This document shows, in pieces, positions 1-12,782 of a stretch of 64,000 nt of DNA. The position numbers were made by a program, and so were the translations under genes. The stretch is taken from the NCBI GenBank assembly GCA_021401465.1, contig JADDMT010000020.1, positions 330,569-394,568 on the forward strand. Reading direction: 5' to 3'. The stretch's first letter is position 1, and each line of letters begins with the position of its first letter. Below the pieces are notes generated by a model, which had not been told where the DNA came from, searched no databases, and saw nothing but the letters and a program-made list of their open reading frames with translations. This DNA comes from Teratosphaeria epicoccoides (taxonomy: Eukaryota; Ascomycota; Dothideomycetes; Mycosphaerellales; Teratosphaeriaceae).

Positions 1-756
1 CCGCGAGGCAGCCTGCCTCTAAGCTAGTCTAGAGGACTAAGCCGTAAGTTATCTACTTAACTCCTGTCGCGTGCGTACAGCTAACACATTATAGCGCCGC
101 CGCCTATGCTGCCTCGACGCTACTATCAAGAAGAAGAAGAAGGCTAGGGCCGAGATTAAGGTTAGTAATAAGGAAGCTAAACCTTCCTTCCTTGCGATCC
201 GCATAGCGTCTACTATGACGCCGAAGCATAAGCCTCTAAGCTAGATCTTTAGAGAGGAGGATAATAACGTCTAGGATACCTTCGATCCTAACGTGATCCC
301 TTTACGCTATAGTGTTGCCATACTAGTTACGCCTAAGGAAGACACTAAGTTCGATGATGTTATTAACACTTGTGTCAAGAAGCGTAAGATAATCTCGAGC
401 GCTAAGCGCGATAGCCGCAAGCGCGCCTAAGTCTCTTTGCCTTCTAATGCTAAGGATAAGGAGGAGGTAGTTATTACAACTAGACGTAGTAAGGCTGTCG
501 CTAGCTCTCTAGCTACTATAGGCTCTAAAGACGAGCTCCCTCGTAACCTACTAAAGAAGAAGATACTAGCCTCTCTTTATAGCGTTACTACTCCTGTTAC
601 TCCTAGTCGCCTTAGGGTGTTTAGTAGACCCCGTGTAGGTAGGTAGTCCTTAGTAGACTATAACAAGAAAGACTCTTCTACTTCGGGTTTAGTTAGGAAG
701 CCCTTAACTAGTAGTCACTAAGCATTAGCTACGAATCTAATCTAAGCATGTCTCTT
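1..756 (-). mobile_element. Element C (family 1 gypsy), left 3' fragment
   Basis: This is the 3' end of a minus-strand family 1 chromovirus. It matches, in reverse complement, the post-pol part of element B (about 19320-20100). The match stops at the CTCTT before position 757, where element D begins, and resumes after D at 22404 with the same CTCTT. The 3' LTR of C lies beyond the left edge of the window. The assignment rests on hand alignment of long identical stretches and on the target duplication. Confidence 0.85.
2..721 (+). pseudogene. Family 1 antisense accessory ORF, C-terminal half (element C)
   Basis: This is the C-terminal half of the accessory gene seen whole in element B (19348-20844). 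It is read on the plus strand, antisense to the pol of C, and ends at the TAA at 719-721, the same stop used in B. The reading frame is broken by several TAG/TAA codons. Visible features are a run of lysines near 130-145, a second basic tract (KKRK followed by AKRDSRKRA) near 375-428, and a Ser/Thr-rich tail. The basic tracts look like nuclear localisation signals. I do not recognise the family. The upstream half is outside the window. Confidence 0.6.
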
Positions 757-1226
757 TGTAACTAACCTTGCTATTAACTAAGCCTCAAGAAGAATAGTCA
801 AATCACGTAGGGCAATTATTCTTTAGAGAGGCAATAGTAAACAGGAGTAATGTAATCTAAATAGAACAAAGGTTAAATTCTAATTAGTAAGATAATAACA
901 TGAGTTAAACATAGTCTAAACTAGAGTCTATCCTGTCTTCCTATATACATAGGAAATCTGTGGCTACTCGCTACGCTATACATGCTCGCCGTAGTACGCG
1001 CTTGCCCTAGGATAAGCGCTCGCTATTATGAGTGTATGTATATAGGAAGCGCTTACTCCTTAGTAGTCTCTTTATGTAGTAAGCATATGCATACTCCTCT
1101 AACTCATTCGAGTTATAGTGTTGTCTGTCCTTCTCCTTTTAGCTTAGCTTGTCCTTTAGGATCATTCGACATTAAATGACACGCTGCGGTAGCTTCTGCT
1201 TATGTGTTAGGCTTCGATCCGTAATA
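757..1226 (-). repeat. Element D 3' LTR
   Basis: 470-bp LTR. On the minus strand it starts TATTACGG (TG changed to TA) and ends GTTACA. It matches the split 5' LTR at 13759-13833 plus 22008-22403 over its whole length. A minus-strand TATATA lies at 942-947. Confidence 0.85.
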
Positions 1227-1237
1227 CTATCCCCCTT
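1227..1237 (-). other. Polypurine tract of element D
   Basis: On the minus strand this reads AAGGGGGATAG and abuts the 3' LTR. This is the expected place and composition for the plus-strand DNA priming site. Family 3 elements carry the similar GAGGGGGATAG in the same position. Confidence 0.7.
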
Positions 1238-1311
1238 CTAGCCTAGCTTTGTCCTCGAAGCATTTAAGTTATAACATAAGCTAACCTCGCCTTTTCTTTT
1301 AGAGGTTAATA

Positions 1312-1839
1312 ATGTCTTCTTGTTAGAGTACTAACTGTCTAGCTTACTATTGCCGCATTCTTACTAATCCTCTTCTAGCTTCCTAGCCTTGCGATTTCTG
1401 TTCTAAATGAGGTCGCTATTATATTTTTATCGCTGACCTGTCCCTCATGCCTTGCGCCGAATGCGCCTGTCATAGGAGGGAGTACGTTACTTCCTTATAG
1501 GATAAGCTCGATCGTGTAGATAATGAGCTAGCCGCTAAAATCGAGGCTAATAAGAAAGAGATAGATAAGACAACGCGAGAAGCTCTTTGTCTCTTTAGTC
1601 GTATGTTAGAGATCTAAGCTTGCATTAATTAGAACGAGAAGGTTCGTTCTATAAATAACAAGTGCTTAAATGCAAAGATTGCTTACGTTGCTTAGGAGGT
1701 TAGTCCTTCGGAAAGTAGTAGTATTCCTGACTTCTAAGAGCTTTCGTTTAGTCTCGAAGGAATTAGAGTTCCTTCTCCTTTTTCTTTTAAAGATGTTATA
1801 GGCTAGTCTTCTAATACGCAAGGAAATATATAATCGTAA
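1312..1839 (+). pseudogene. Antisense Zn2Cys6-like/coiled-coil ORF of element D
   Basis: About 175 codons, starting at the ATG at 1312 and antisense to the gag-pol of D. It ends at 1831 or 1839, tail to tail with pol (stop about 1899). Near the N-terminus the cysteines are spaced C-x2-C-x6-[Y]-x10-C-x2-C-x6-[Y]. Both Tyr codons (TAT, TAC) are one RIP-type G-to-A step from Cys codons. Restoring them gives the spacing of a fungal Zn(II)2Cys6 cluster. A Glu/Lys-rich, coiled-coil-like helix follows (about codons 70-105), then an acidic Ser-rich tail. In-frame stops are nearly all TAG/TAA, plus one TGA. The spacing is seen; zinc and DNA binding are inferred. The gene is dead in this copy. Confidence 0.6.
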
Positions 1840-1898
1840 GTTGTCGTTATAAAATCAGGCAAGGAAATAAAAGATGTAGCTTATCTTTTGTTTTCTTG

Positions 1899-4800
1899 TC
1901 AAGTCCTTTTGCGTGTTACTAATTCTTAGTAGGTCTAGGTTTGATTTTTCTCGAATTCTCGAATCTTCTCCTAGTAGTTCGTCATGTGGTTTTTGAGTTC
2001 CTAGGTATTCTTAGAGTCCGGATATCCTTTTCATTTAACTAGATACTAATTGTTTTTGTAGTCTAGAATTCTTTCGACTTCGAATTTGGTTTCTTCTTAA
2101 CACTCATAATAGAATGTCTCCTGCAAGGGTATGTCGGGGTCTGCTAGTTCTAGTAATAATATGTAGAAGACCGGGTATATCTTCGCGTCTGCTAGTAACT
2201 TGAGTTAGTAGTTAACTAGTCCTCTAGACTCTTTAATCAAAAATGGCCTGACCTTAACATAGTCTAGTTTCTTGGTTAATCTCTAGGTTCTTAGGTTTTT
2301 CGTAAGGAGGTAGACCTTATCCCCCCTCTTAAGCTAAGGTGCCGTTTTTCGTTTAGTGTTATACTGTCCCGTGATCTTCTCTTAAGACTTAGCAATTACC
2401 TCCTACAATTCCTTATGTACCTACTTTAAGTCTTCTAAAGCGACTATTACCTTATCTACATGTAGATATTATAAACACTATTCCCTAAACAGTCGCGGAT
2501 GTTTCCTAAAGTTAGCGAAGAATAGTAATTGTTTTGTAGTCTTAGATTATTGATTATTTAGTGCGAGTTATGCTATAGGTAGTAGTAATGCCTAATTGTT
2601 CTATGCGTAGTTAACGTAATGTCGTAAATATACCTCTAAGGCCTAGTTCTTGATTTCTGTCTAGCTGTCTGTCTGTAGATAATATACTATTAAGAGCTTG
2701 TACTTAATTTAGAGTGTCGCTATAAGCGTCTTCTAATAGTTCGATGTAAAGAGCTTGTCTCTGTCTGTGATATATGTCCTTAGGAATCTATAGTATTACA
2801 TAAGTCTGTCTAGTATAAGGTACCCGAGTTACGCTACTATGCTTGTCTTATTAGTAGGAATAAAGTGTGCGTATTTCGTAAGCCTATTGACTATGACTAG
2901 TATTATGTCGTAGCTATGTCCTATGACTAGGTCCTTAGACTCTAGTAGTTTTGTGATAAAGTCTATTATGACTTTGTCCTATAGTTGTTCTAGTAGTATC
3001 CTAAACTAAATATGTCTATACGGGCTATATCTACTAGCCTTGTTCTGTTAGCATTGTAGACATTTCTTAATGTACTCTAGAACTCGTTGTCGCATGTGTA
3101 GGAATCTAAAGCTTCGCTTGACTAATTCTATTGTCTTTAAAACTCTAGGGTGTCTATTTTCTAGCCTATCGTGATGTTGTCGTATACACTCCGTAACTTA
3201 TTCCTTAGGTACTTAGTACTTCCTATGTTTAATTAGGAACTGTTCTTCGTTGTCTTGAAGAACTCGCATAATAGTGTTAAACTCCTTAGTGTTAGTACTA
3301 AGGCTTCTATCTTCGTTTGCCTTAAGTATTTTCTCTTATACTAGTTCCTGACCTTCTATATAGTCGCTACAGTAGCTTAGTACGTCGGCTCTTCTATTCT
3401 CGCGTCCTAGGGTATAGCGGATTTCGAACTTGTACTACCCTAACAGCTCTGACTAGCGGGCTTGTCTTTAGGTTAGTACCTTAGTTATAGTAAAGTAAGT
3501 TAGATTCTTATGATTAGAAAGAATCGTAAGACTCCTTACTCCTTCCGCATATACTCGCTAGTGTTGCAATGATGCAACTATTACAAGTAGCTCCTTATCA
3601 TAGATGTCGTAGTTTTGTTCTACAGGTAACATCTTTCTTAAGTAATAGGCTACAGGGTGTCGTTTCCTGTTATGCTCCTACGTAAGGCATACTCCTATAG
3701 CTCTGTCTAACGCGTCTGTTTCTATCTAGACTACTTTTTCTCTATCAAATAGTCGTAGCGTTAGTGCTAAAGCGCACTGTTCCTTTAGTCACTTAAACGC
3801 TAAATCCCCCCTTTAGCTCTAGTTCTATTTCTTGTCTTTCTTTGTAAGCTCTATTAGGGGTACTAATATCTTAGAATAGCCCTTCATGAATTTCCTGTTA
3901 TAGTTAGCTAATCCTAGGAATGCCTGTATGTCCTTAACGTATGTTAGTGTTAGCTATTCCTATATTGACTTTGTCTTCTCTAGATCGATCTAGATTCCTG
4001 TTATACTAATAATGAATCTAAGGAACTTGACTTCCTTCTTGTAGAACTCGCATTTTTCCGGTGTAGTCTTGAACCCTACTTAGCTTAACTATTCGAAGAC
4101 ATCTTGTACTTATTACACGTGCTTGTTAAGATCCCCTAGTATAAACTAGAATGTCGTCCATATATGCTACGACATACACATCTAGAAGTTCTCGAAGGAC
4201 TTCATTAACAAGGTCCTAACATGACACTAGGGTATTCGTTAGTCCTATTAGCATGACTAAGAACTTGTAAAGCCTGTATCTTGTCTAGAATGCGGTCATC
4301 TATTTGTATCTAGGTACCATGCGTATTACGTAAAACGCATTACATAAGTCAATCTTCGTGTACTAGTCTAACCTAGTTAATCGGTCTTGCATTTCTTCAA
4401 TGTTTAGTAATAGGTACTAATTCTTAACTGTGATGTCATTTAGTCGTCTGAAATCTACTACTAGTCGTTTTCCTACTAGCTTTTAGAACAAACATTACTA
4501 GTAAGGCTGCTAAGGATGTCGAGTTCTATATCTAGCCTTTTTCTAGTTTCTGCTTCAGCTATTCGTTTAGGGTCTTAAGCTCTTTCTTAGACATTACGTA
4601 TATAGGTCCCTATAGAGGCTCTTTCCCTAGCTACAGGTGTATCTTATGATCCTATAGTTAATGTTTAGGTAAGGCGGCTTTGCCTCTCTCTTCTTTAAAG
4701 AGTCGTTTCTACTTACGATATTCCTTAGGGATGTCTAGGTCCGAGATTCTAGTGTCATCCTTCGATAGTGCATGACTTCTATCCTTCCTGTAATCATCGT

Positions 4801-5907
4801 GTTAACCCTCTTGACCTAATAGAGGTGTCGATTCAGGTTAAGTACATCCTGTACTTCCTATCGATATAAACGTCTTATGTGTTATCCTACGCTTGTTAAT
4901 CTTATCTATTAGCAAACGCTGCTACTACATAGGACGAATACTAATCATGTAATCGTATTCCCTAAATGTAAGTACTCATTTTCTCTAGTTAATTACTAGG
5001 TTGTGCTTTCTTAACTAAGGCATGCCTAGCATAATGTCATAACTAGCTATGTTAATAACATCTAAGACAATTTCCTCATAGTGCTATTAGATAGCTAGTA
5101 GTAGTAGTATCGTCTCTCGCTCTACTTTAGGTAATAGTAACCTATCTACTATAGTAAGTTCATACGTTCCTTCTTCTCTGCTTCGGGTTATAATCTCTTA
5201 GCTCTTAACAAATAATTTAGAGGCAAAATTCCTGTCTGCTCCAGAATCTATAAGGGCAGTTATCCTATACCTGTTAATAACAACTTTAGTGTAGAAGACT
5301 ACTGTTAATACTTAAGCGCTTTCAATGTTAAGGAACTCTCTTAGAACGCTATAATCTAGAGAGTAGATCTGTTTCCTGACTAGTTCTTAGCCTGACGTTA
5401 TTCTAACTATCCTAGGATCTGTTGTTTTGTCCTTAGCGCTTCTTACGCATATAGTTCTTCTTTAAGGGTTTCGTTACGTGCGTATTATCCTTATAGGGTA
5501 ATCGCCTTCTAGTATTATTAGTTTAATCTTCTGACTACATCCTGCATTTCCCTAGTTACTACGCTTTAGTTGTCTAGTAAAAGGTATCTATATAGGGTAA
5601 CTATGCTTCCTATAGGTATTCGTTCTATGACAAAGTTATGACAAGCATAATCTATCTTTAGTTATAGGTAATTCTAGAATTTAGCTCGTAGTATCATCTA
5701 TGTGTATTTAAGCTATACTAGGTTCATTCTTCGTTACTTGTTGTTTATCCTTAGGAATATTTCTTCATATTGTCTTACAATGTGTAGTAATAATACGCGT
5801 ATTAGTGCTAGCATATCTACTATAAACGTAAGGATTCTGTCGTTACTTCCCTCCTTGATTTCTTCATCAGATTCGTCTAATTCATTAGGACTTTCTTCCT
5901 TAGACTC
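1899..5907 (-). pseudogene. Element D gag-pol, main part (protease to chromodomain)
   Basis: RIP-degraded polyprotein read leftward. From the right: an acidic stretch of gag (5907-5730), then a protease region around 5350-5200. Reverse transcriptase follows at about 4560-3900, with the motif VDFRRLNDIT and catalytic YMDD at 4153-4164. RNase H and integrase follow, then a clear chromodomain near 2095-1950 (YLVK*KGYPDSKNT*E; the stops fall on the family's conserved Trp positions). Stops are mainly TAG/TAA. The N-terminal part of gag is at 12783-13741, separated by element F. The chromodomain places D among the chromoviruses, whose chromodomain steers integration towards modified chromatin. Confidence 0.8.
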
Positions 5908-6327
5908 TGTCATAAAGGTCATAAGTCACGAGTACTATAGCATAAGTCATAATACATGCAGGGAAGAAAGGATCTGTCATGTGAGGACAGATACCTAGAT
6001 CTGTAGGGTTAGTCTACAGATCTATAGGCTTGTATAGAGGAAAGGATCTGTCATGTAAGGATAGACACCTAGATCTATAGGGTTAGTTTACAGATCTATA
6101 GACATAGGTCTAATAGGTGTGTTAACAGATCTAGTAGAACTGCCCTATCTCTCTAGTATATAGGGATAGCTTCAGGATAGGTAGTTAGGAGCTTTATGCT
6201 TAATTTAATCCTCTCCTCTAGGAGGGATAGTTAGTTGCAAGGTTAATTGCTATTATCGATATTCTTTACTACTCTGCGAGTCTAATACCTGATCCCCTTC
6301 CTGCTATTACTACCTACCCTTATGACA
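5908..6327 (+). repeat. Element F 5' LTR
   Basis: 420 bp, from TGTCATAA to TTATGACA, so the ends form an 8-bp inverted repeat. It contains a TATATAGG box and several inverted GATCTGT/ACAGATC blocks. It matches 12358-12777 end to end. Confidence 0.9.
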
Positions 6328-6329
6328 TT

Positions 6330-6337
6330 TTAAGCAC
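6330..6337 (+). other. Putative self-priming PBS of element F
   Basis: TTAAGCAC, beginning 2 nt after the 5' LTR. It is the reverse complement of GTGCTTAA at 12646-12653 in the 3' LTR, which lies 39 bp after the TATATAG at 12607. In the 5' LTR that site has changed to ATGCTTAA, a RIP-type transition. Confidence 0.5.
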
Positions 6338-6386
6338 TACTCCTAAGGAAGTATTAGGGGACTCGTCGAGCGCTTAACATACGCCT

Positions 6387-9300
6387 ATGTTAAGTAGTTC
6401 CTAAGCTGTTAGTTTAACCTCTAGCGACAATAGTTAACTGACACTACAAGAACAAGTTGCCGCTATACCTTAAATTACTTAGTAGCTCGAATCCATTTAC
6501 CTTAGCGAGATAGCTCTAGCATCTGTCGCAGGTTCGACTACTAGAAACAGACATGGCAACAATGGCTTTAAGATAGGGAGCCCTATAGAGTTTACAGGAC
6601 AACGATCTCAAGTTAAGATGTTTATCCTCTAATACTAGTTAGCATTTAATGTAGATATAGAACGGTTTATAACACATTATAAGCAAATGATGTATATTGT
6701 CTCTTACCTAAAGGGACTAGCGTTCGAGTTCATCTAGCCTTACATATCAGATTATCTAGATCACGTTAGTAGCGTAGAAGCTAGGAAGACAACAACTAGG
6801 GAGATTCTTAACTTAGACACGTCCTTGTTCAAGGCGTTACGCGAAGCCTTTAGGCTTAGCAACAAACAACAAGAGGCTAAGAGAGCTCTCCTAGGAATCT
6901 AGCAGAAAGGTTCTGCTATTAAGTACTATGCAGACTTTTAGACCCTCTCTGCTTAAGTCGACTAGAATGATAATGCTTTAGCCGCTTAGTTCTATTATAG
7001 ACTAAAGGAGACAGTTAAAGACGAAATTGCCTAGGGAGATTAACTAACGACATTCAAGGAAATAAGCGATCTCGCGATTAGGATTAATAATTGCATCTAG
7101 GAACGACAGTAGGAACGACAACATAGAAATTGCAGGCTAGCATAGGCTAACTATAAGGTCTAACGATTAGCACTAAAATGGCGAAGTAATTTTTATAGTC
7201 TCTAACTAATAGAGTTAGATGTAACTAAGGGACACCTGAAGAGTAGGTTAGGGTTAAGGGCTCTCCTACCTAGAATGGTCTGAAGAAGCCATTCGACAAG
7301 AATAACCTTAAGTGCTATAACTGTAGAAAGAAAGGACACTTCGCCCGCGAGTGTTTTGCCAAGAAATAGCGTCAGGAACTATAACGGACAGAACAGGCTT
7401 GCGCGATAATATCGGCACCTAAGCAAACAGCTGCTACTACTTAAGTACTAGACTATGCCTTACTTACTTAGACTATGTGCTACGACGACGATTGTCAGAT
7501 TCACATGAGTAATAAATATAGTTCTAGATAGTACCCTAGACGTAACAAGGCATAATCGATCTATGCGCTAAGGGGTGTACCTTCTAGTGTAATAGTCCTG
7601 AGGTAACAGGAGCTAGAAGAAGAAGAAGGTTCTGACGACAACTATGAGCTTGTTAAAGCCGTTGTTCCTGATTCTGAGGAGGACGAGAGTATAGAGAGAT
7701 AGGCTATGCTGCTACATGACATCAGACTTAGTATCATCCGACTTATACAGAACTAGTAGGCCTAGGCTTGCCTATAGATTAATAGAGTATAACATGTTAA
7801 CTAGCTTTAATATGACGAACTAGCCGACCGCATGCGACGATACCTGAGGAGACTACTAGTTGTAGCTTACCCTTACTTACATCAGAAGATTGTCTAAGAA
7901 ATTGTACTGTTTAGGGTAGAGTTTACGCCCTAAGGAGGCTACTTTACCTACAAGGGTATTTAGGTTCTACGAACGTTACGACTCTAGGTCGACTATTTAA
8001 AAATGGAATACGCAAGAAACGCGCAGGAATAACGAGGCTAAGAGCGAGTACGACCTCTTAGGCTAGTTAGCGGTAATGCTCAAAGAAGAATGAGCTAAGA
8101 CTACATGATCCCTGACCTAGTCTGTAAAGACAGTTATTCGGGAAACGACGAGGTCCGCTAGAATTAGACCTACAGACAGACTAGATAGGGCTACAATAAT
8201 GTGCCGCAGTTAGCGCCAGATACGCGGACAACCTTAGAGTATAGGTACACATTAACAAGACGCTAGCCTAGGCCTTAATAGATTCAGGATGTACTAGAAT
8301 CTTCATGACGCCCAAATTCGCTAGGATAGCTAGGATAAGGCTATAGGCGAAGACAAACACTTTCTTGCTACAAGCGATTAATAGAAAGCTAGTTACGTAC
8401 AACTAAGGAATAGTTAATGAAGAGACTAAGACGATACCTCTGCGGATAGGACGCTACAAAGAGATGATCTAGTTTGACATCATGGAGTTACCTAGCTCAG
8501 ATGTAGTGCTAGGGTTACTATAGCTAAGGAAAGCTAACCCCTACCTTGACTAGAAGAACGAGAGGATCTAGTTTCCGGAACTCTTAAGATTAATACCTCT
8601 ACCTATAGTACACGACGTACTAGGCAAGATCGAAATATGTGCTATGACTTCAAGCAAGATAGTCGCTGCCATTAAGGACCTAGAATAGGAAGTGTATGTC
8701 CTATAGGTTAAAGCAACATAATCTGAAGTCAAAGTCGAGTTTACTATCCCTAACAAGTATAAGGAGTTTGCTACTCTTTTTGAGGAGGAACCTAACTAAG
8801 AGGCTCTGCTAGAATACTAGGAGTAGGATCACGGGATACCCTTACTCCTAGGCAGAACGCTAACGAAGCAACTAGTTCGCATATTATTAGCAGCGAGGCT
8901 AGAGATTCTCCGGAAATACCTTAAACACAACCTCTAGAAGGGCTTTATCCGCAAGTCATAGTCCCTAGCAGGGTATCTGATCCTGTTTGTCCCTAAGGGG
9001 GAAGATAACTAGCGACTTTGCATAGACTATTATAGATTAAATAATATCATGATAAAAAATAGTTATCTACTTCCTTTGCTTTCAGAGTTGTAGGATTACC
9101 TACAAGGAGCAATATACTTCTTGAAGTTTAACATACTAGGAGCGTATAACCGAATTTGAATTAAGGAAGGCAACGAATAGAAGACTACGTTCTAAACTAG
9201 GTTTAGACACTACAAGTATATAGTCATGCTATTTAGGTTAACAAACGCCCTAGCTACATAGCAGGCATTTATTAACAATGTGCTACGAGAGTACCTTGAC

Positions 9301-11664
9301 ATCTTCGTGGTTGTATACTTAGATAACATCCTTGTCTACTTACGAACGATCGAAGAACATAGGACTCATGTACGTAAGGTACTTCAGAAACTCTAGGATT
9401 ACAAGCTAAAGGTTAAGCCTTAGAAGAGCGAGTTTCATAAGCAAGAAGTCTAGTTCCTCGGCTACGTAGTAGCCTAGAACAAGATCAAGATAGACACTAA
9501 GAAGGTTAAAGTCATAAGAGAGTAGCCTACGCTAACTAATGTTAAGGAAGTATAGTCCTTCCTTAGGTTTGCTAACTTCTATCGAAGATTCATCGCGAAC
9601 TATTTAAGGATTACAGCACTACTTATAACCCTTACTACGAAGGATACACTATTCATATAGGACAACGCCTAACAGAATGCCTTCGAGGAACTTAAGCAAT
9701 AATTCACAGATTAGCTAATCTTGCTTGTATTCGACCCTAGTAAGCCTATCATAGTTAAAACAGATGCCTCTGACGTAGTACTTAGGGCATACTTAAGTTA
9801 ACTAGGACCGAGTAGACAACTACAGCTAGTTGCCTATTACTCAAGAAAGCTGTCTAAACCCGAGCTCTGTTACGACGTCTATAACAAAGAACTTCTAGCT
9901 ATAGTAGACGCCTACAAAGCGTAGCGAGTCTACTTAGAAGGGGCTAAGTACTAGGTTACGGTCTACATAGACTATAAGAACTTGTAATACTTTACTATGA
10001 CAAAGGAGTTAAACTAACGACAAGTCCGATAGAGTAAGGAACTCTCTAGCTTTAACTATAAGATTGTCTATCGCAAGGGATCTAATAACGCACGCGCCGA
10101 CGTACTTAGCCGCTAGACTAACTACATGAAGGGCATAAAGCAGGAGAAACATGCTGTTCTCTAGGAAAATGGCGATAGCACGCTTAGAGTTAATTAACTC
10201 GTAGCTATAGCTATCACATAGACTAGTGAGTTCTAGGACGACCTAAGGAACGTACTAGTCTACGACCTAACTGCACTTGCTGTCTGTAACAACATCGAGG
10301 GACAGGAGGACTAGGAAGACGAAGACAGAGTACTTCTCTTCTAAGGGTTAGTATATATGCTAACATCCTTACGTTCGGAGCTACTACGCCTCTAACATAA
10401 CGTTCCTTAGGCAGGATACCCGGGAGTGTCTAAAATGAAGCAAATTCTCTAACGAGAATATTACTTCCCTAGGATAGGCAGAGTAATCGTAGACTATGTC
10501 CGCTAATATGTAACTTGCTAATAGAGTAAGCATAACTGTCATAAACTATATAGGCTACTACGACTACTACAGGTACCCTAACGGCCATAGGAATTGCTCG
10601 CTATAGACTTCATTGTTAAACTACCCTAGTTGAGAGAACCCGCTACTAATGAGTTCTTCGATAGAATCATAGTAGTAGTCGACTAATATACTAAGTTCAG
10701 GAAGTTTATCCTATACCGCGAAGACTTTAAGACTAAAGATATCGCACATGTCTTCATAAAATAGGTAGTAGCATTACACGGCATGCTATAAGACCTAGTA
10801 ATAGATCGAGGATCCGTGTTTACCTCTAACTTCTAGAAAGCCCTAATAAGATAATTCTAGGTCAAGCATCGACTTAGTACTTCCTTCTACCCTTAAACAG
10901 ATAGATAGACAGAACGTCTAAATTAGACGCTAGAATAGTACCTTCGATCCTATGTGAATAGGGACTAGAACAACTAGGTAGAGTTGTTGCTAATAGCGTA
11001 GCTTGTATACAATAGTACGCTAGTAGAGTTAACAGGACTCTCGCTATTTCAGATGGCATATAGATTAGCTATAGGAGACATTCTAGACATCTTAGCTAGT
11101 AATCTAAACCTAGTAGCACTTAGGCGAGTAGAATACCTCCGCTAACTGTAAACAGAAGCACGACTTAACCTGCAGTTCTATTAACAGAACATAGCATAGT
11201 ACGCGAATCAAAAGAGAATTAAGGGACTAATTCTAAATAAGGGGGACAAGGTGTATCTCCTCTACTATCACATTAAATCGGACAAGCCAAGTAAAAAACT
11301 AGACGCTATGAAACTAGGACTATTCCGGATCAAGGCTAAGAAAGGACTAGTCAATTTTGAATTATAGCTACCTAAGCAGATGAGAATACACCCTGTGTTC
11401 TATGTCTCTCTGCTAGAACAAGTAGCGCTAGATGCCGCACTACAAACAGAACCCTTACTACTTAACCCTAAGGTCGAAGAACTAGAGTACACTGTCGAGA
11501 GGATCGTTAACACTCGCTAGGTAGACAGACAGCGAGAGTACTTAGTAAAATAGGAAGGATACGGGAGTACCGAAAACACCTAGGAACCCCTAAAACACTT
11601 ACGAAACTGTTAGCAAAAGATACGGAGTTTTAAGTGGAGAACGAACCTAGGAAGAAGATCATAG
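6387..11664 (+). pseudogene. Element F Gag-Pol polyprotein, RIP-inactivated
   Basis: It starts at an ATG equivalent to that of element H and ends at the TAG at 11662. Domains in order: retrotransposon gag (about 6600-7130); an intact CCHC zinc knuckle (C-x2-C-x4-H-x4-C) at 7313-7354; aspartic protease with DSG near 8280; RT with the catalytic box changed to YLDN at 9316-9327; RNase H (about 9740-10110); integrase with HHCC and DDE core (about 10390-11010); chromodomain (about 11480-11620). Many TAG/TAA codons interrupt it. The total length is not a multiple of three, so at least one indel frameshift is present besides RIP. The protein cannot be made. Confidence 0.85.
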
Positions 11665-12168
11665 GCCACGATTAGGCTCCTACGGGACGCTATTAGTAGG
11701 CTCGGCTACCACGCTATCCGGGAAACCCTAATACGATGCGTTAGCAAAACCTTCTATTACACTCTATGTCGTAGGACTAAGCGTAAGACCCGCTAAAGGA
11801 TCTAGGTTAAGAAGGAACCTAGTCTGCTAAAGAGCCTACTCTTTAGCCTCGTCCTCCCTAATCTTACGCTCCTTAAGAGCGCGATTATCCTCGACCTCAT
11901 AGTTAACTACATCTAACTATTTCTGAAGACACATCTCCTTTACATGCGCCTCTATTATCTTTTGCAAAGCCTTGGCTAGGGCCGCCTTTACATGGTCGAG
12001 ATTAGTAATTAGTCTTTTCTGCTAATTACCTAACCTCTTCTATTCGACCTCTGTTACCTTTACGTCGTAACTTCGACAGTTACTAAAGTAATAGTATAAA
12101 CATTTCCCTAAGGAAATGTGTACTTAACAAACAAGCTTTAACTCTTGACACTAAGTATAAGACTTCAT
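11647..12168 (-). pseudogene. Antisense Zn2Cys6-like/coiled-coil ORF of element F
   Basis: 522 nt from the ATG at 12168 to the TAG at 11647, exactly the length of the copies in G and H. Its end overlaps the end of pol by about 18 bp. In this copy the N-terminal cysteine cluster is damaged: several Cys codons read TAT or TAC. The middle is rich in Lys/Glu with heptad-like Leu/Ile/Val. It is the same gene as 58170-58691 and 50216-50737. Function is inferred only from cysteine spacing. Confidence 0.6.
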
Positions 12169-12357
12169 GCTTTCCTTGCCCTAATAATAGATTCGATTCG
12201 CGCGGCGTTTGTGTTTCTACGTTAAAGGGGCGTTAGTATCTAGAATGACACAAGGTAGTAACGTAGAAAGAGAAGACATTACTACGTAAATGAAATAGCA
12301 AAAGAAACCCCGCACTAATAAGTAGCTTAGGGACAAGCTAGGCTAAGAGGGAGATAG

Positions 12358-12777
12358 TATCATGAAGGTCATAAGTCACGAGTACTATGGCATAAGTCAT
12401 AACACATGTAGGGAAGAAAGGATCTGTTACATGAGGATAGACACCTAGATCTGTAGGGTTAGTCTACAGATCTATAGGCTTATATAGGGGAAAGGATCTG
12501 TCATATAAGGACAGACACCTAGATCTATAGGGTTAGTCTACAGATCTACAGACATAGGTCTAACAGGTCTGTTCACAGATCTAGCAGAACTACCCTGTCT
12601 CTCTAGTATATAGGGATAGCTTCAGGACAGGTAGTTAGGAGCTTTGTGCTTAATTTAATCCTTTCCTCTAGGGAGGATAGTTAGTTACAAGGTTAATTGC
12701 CATTGTCGATATTCTTCACTACTCTGCGAGTCTAACACCTAATCCCCTTCCTGCTATTAGCACCTACCCTTATAACA
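12358..12777 (+). repeat. Element F 3' LTR
   Basis: 420 bp. It starts TATCATGA (TG changed to TA) and ends TTATAACA, followed by the target duplication GACTC. It is colinear with the 5' LTR at 5908-6327. Confidence 0.9.
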
Positions 12778-12782
12778 GACTC

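Larger units (their letters stand above)
5908..12777 (+). mobile_element. Element F (family 3 gypsy chromovirus)
   Basis: Complete 6870-bp LTR retrotransposon inserted in the gag of element D. The target duplication GACTC lies at 5903-5907 and 12778-12782. Both LTRs are 420 bp. The internal part holds gag-pol on the plus strand, an antisense cysteine-cluster ORF after pol, and a polypurine tract (AGAGGGAGATAG, 12346-12357) before the 3' LTR. It is related to elements G, H and I on the right but has a shorter LTR. Confidence 0.9.

Noticed and set aside
437..646. Small independent gene
   Set aside because: It is an unbroken piece of the family 1 antisense accessory frame (2-721), not a gene by itself.
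5734..5922. 62-codon acidic gene
   Set aside because: It crosses from the LTR of F into the gag of D; its ATG comes from the LTR. It is a junction artefact of the insertion.
8568..8756. Minus-strand ORF with relatives at 55087-55302 (minus) and 60626-60841 (plus)
   Set aside because: The similarity among the three arises because each lies opposite the same protease/RT segment of family 3 elements F, H and G. It is a conserved shadow frame, not a gene.
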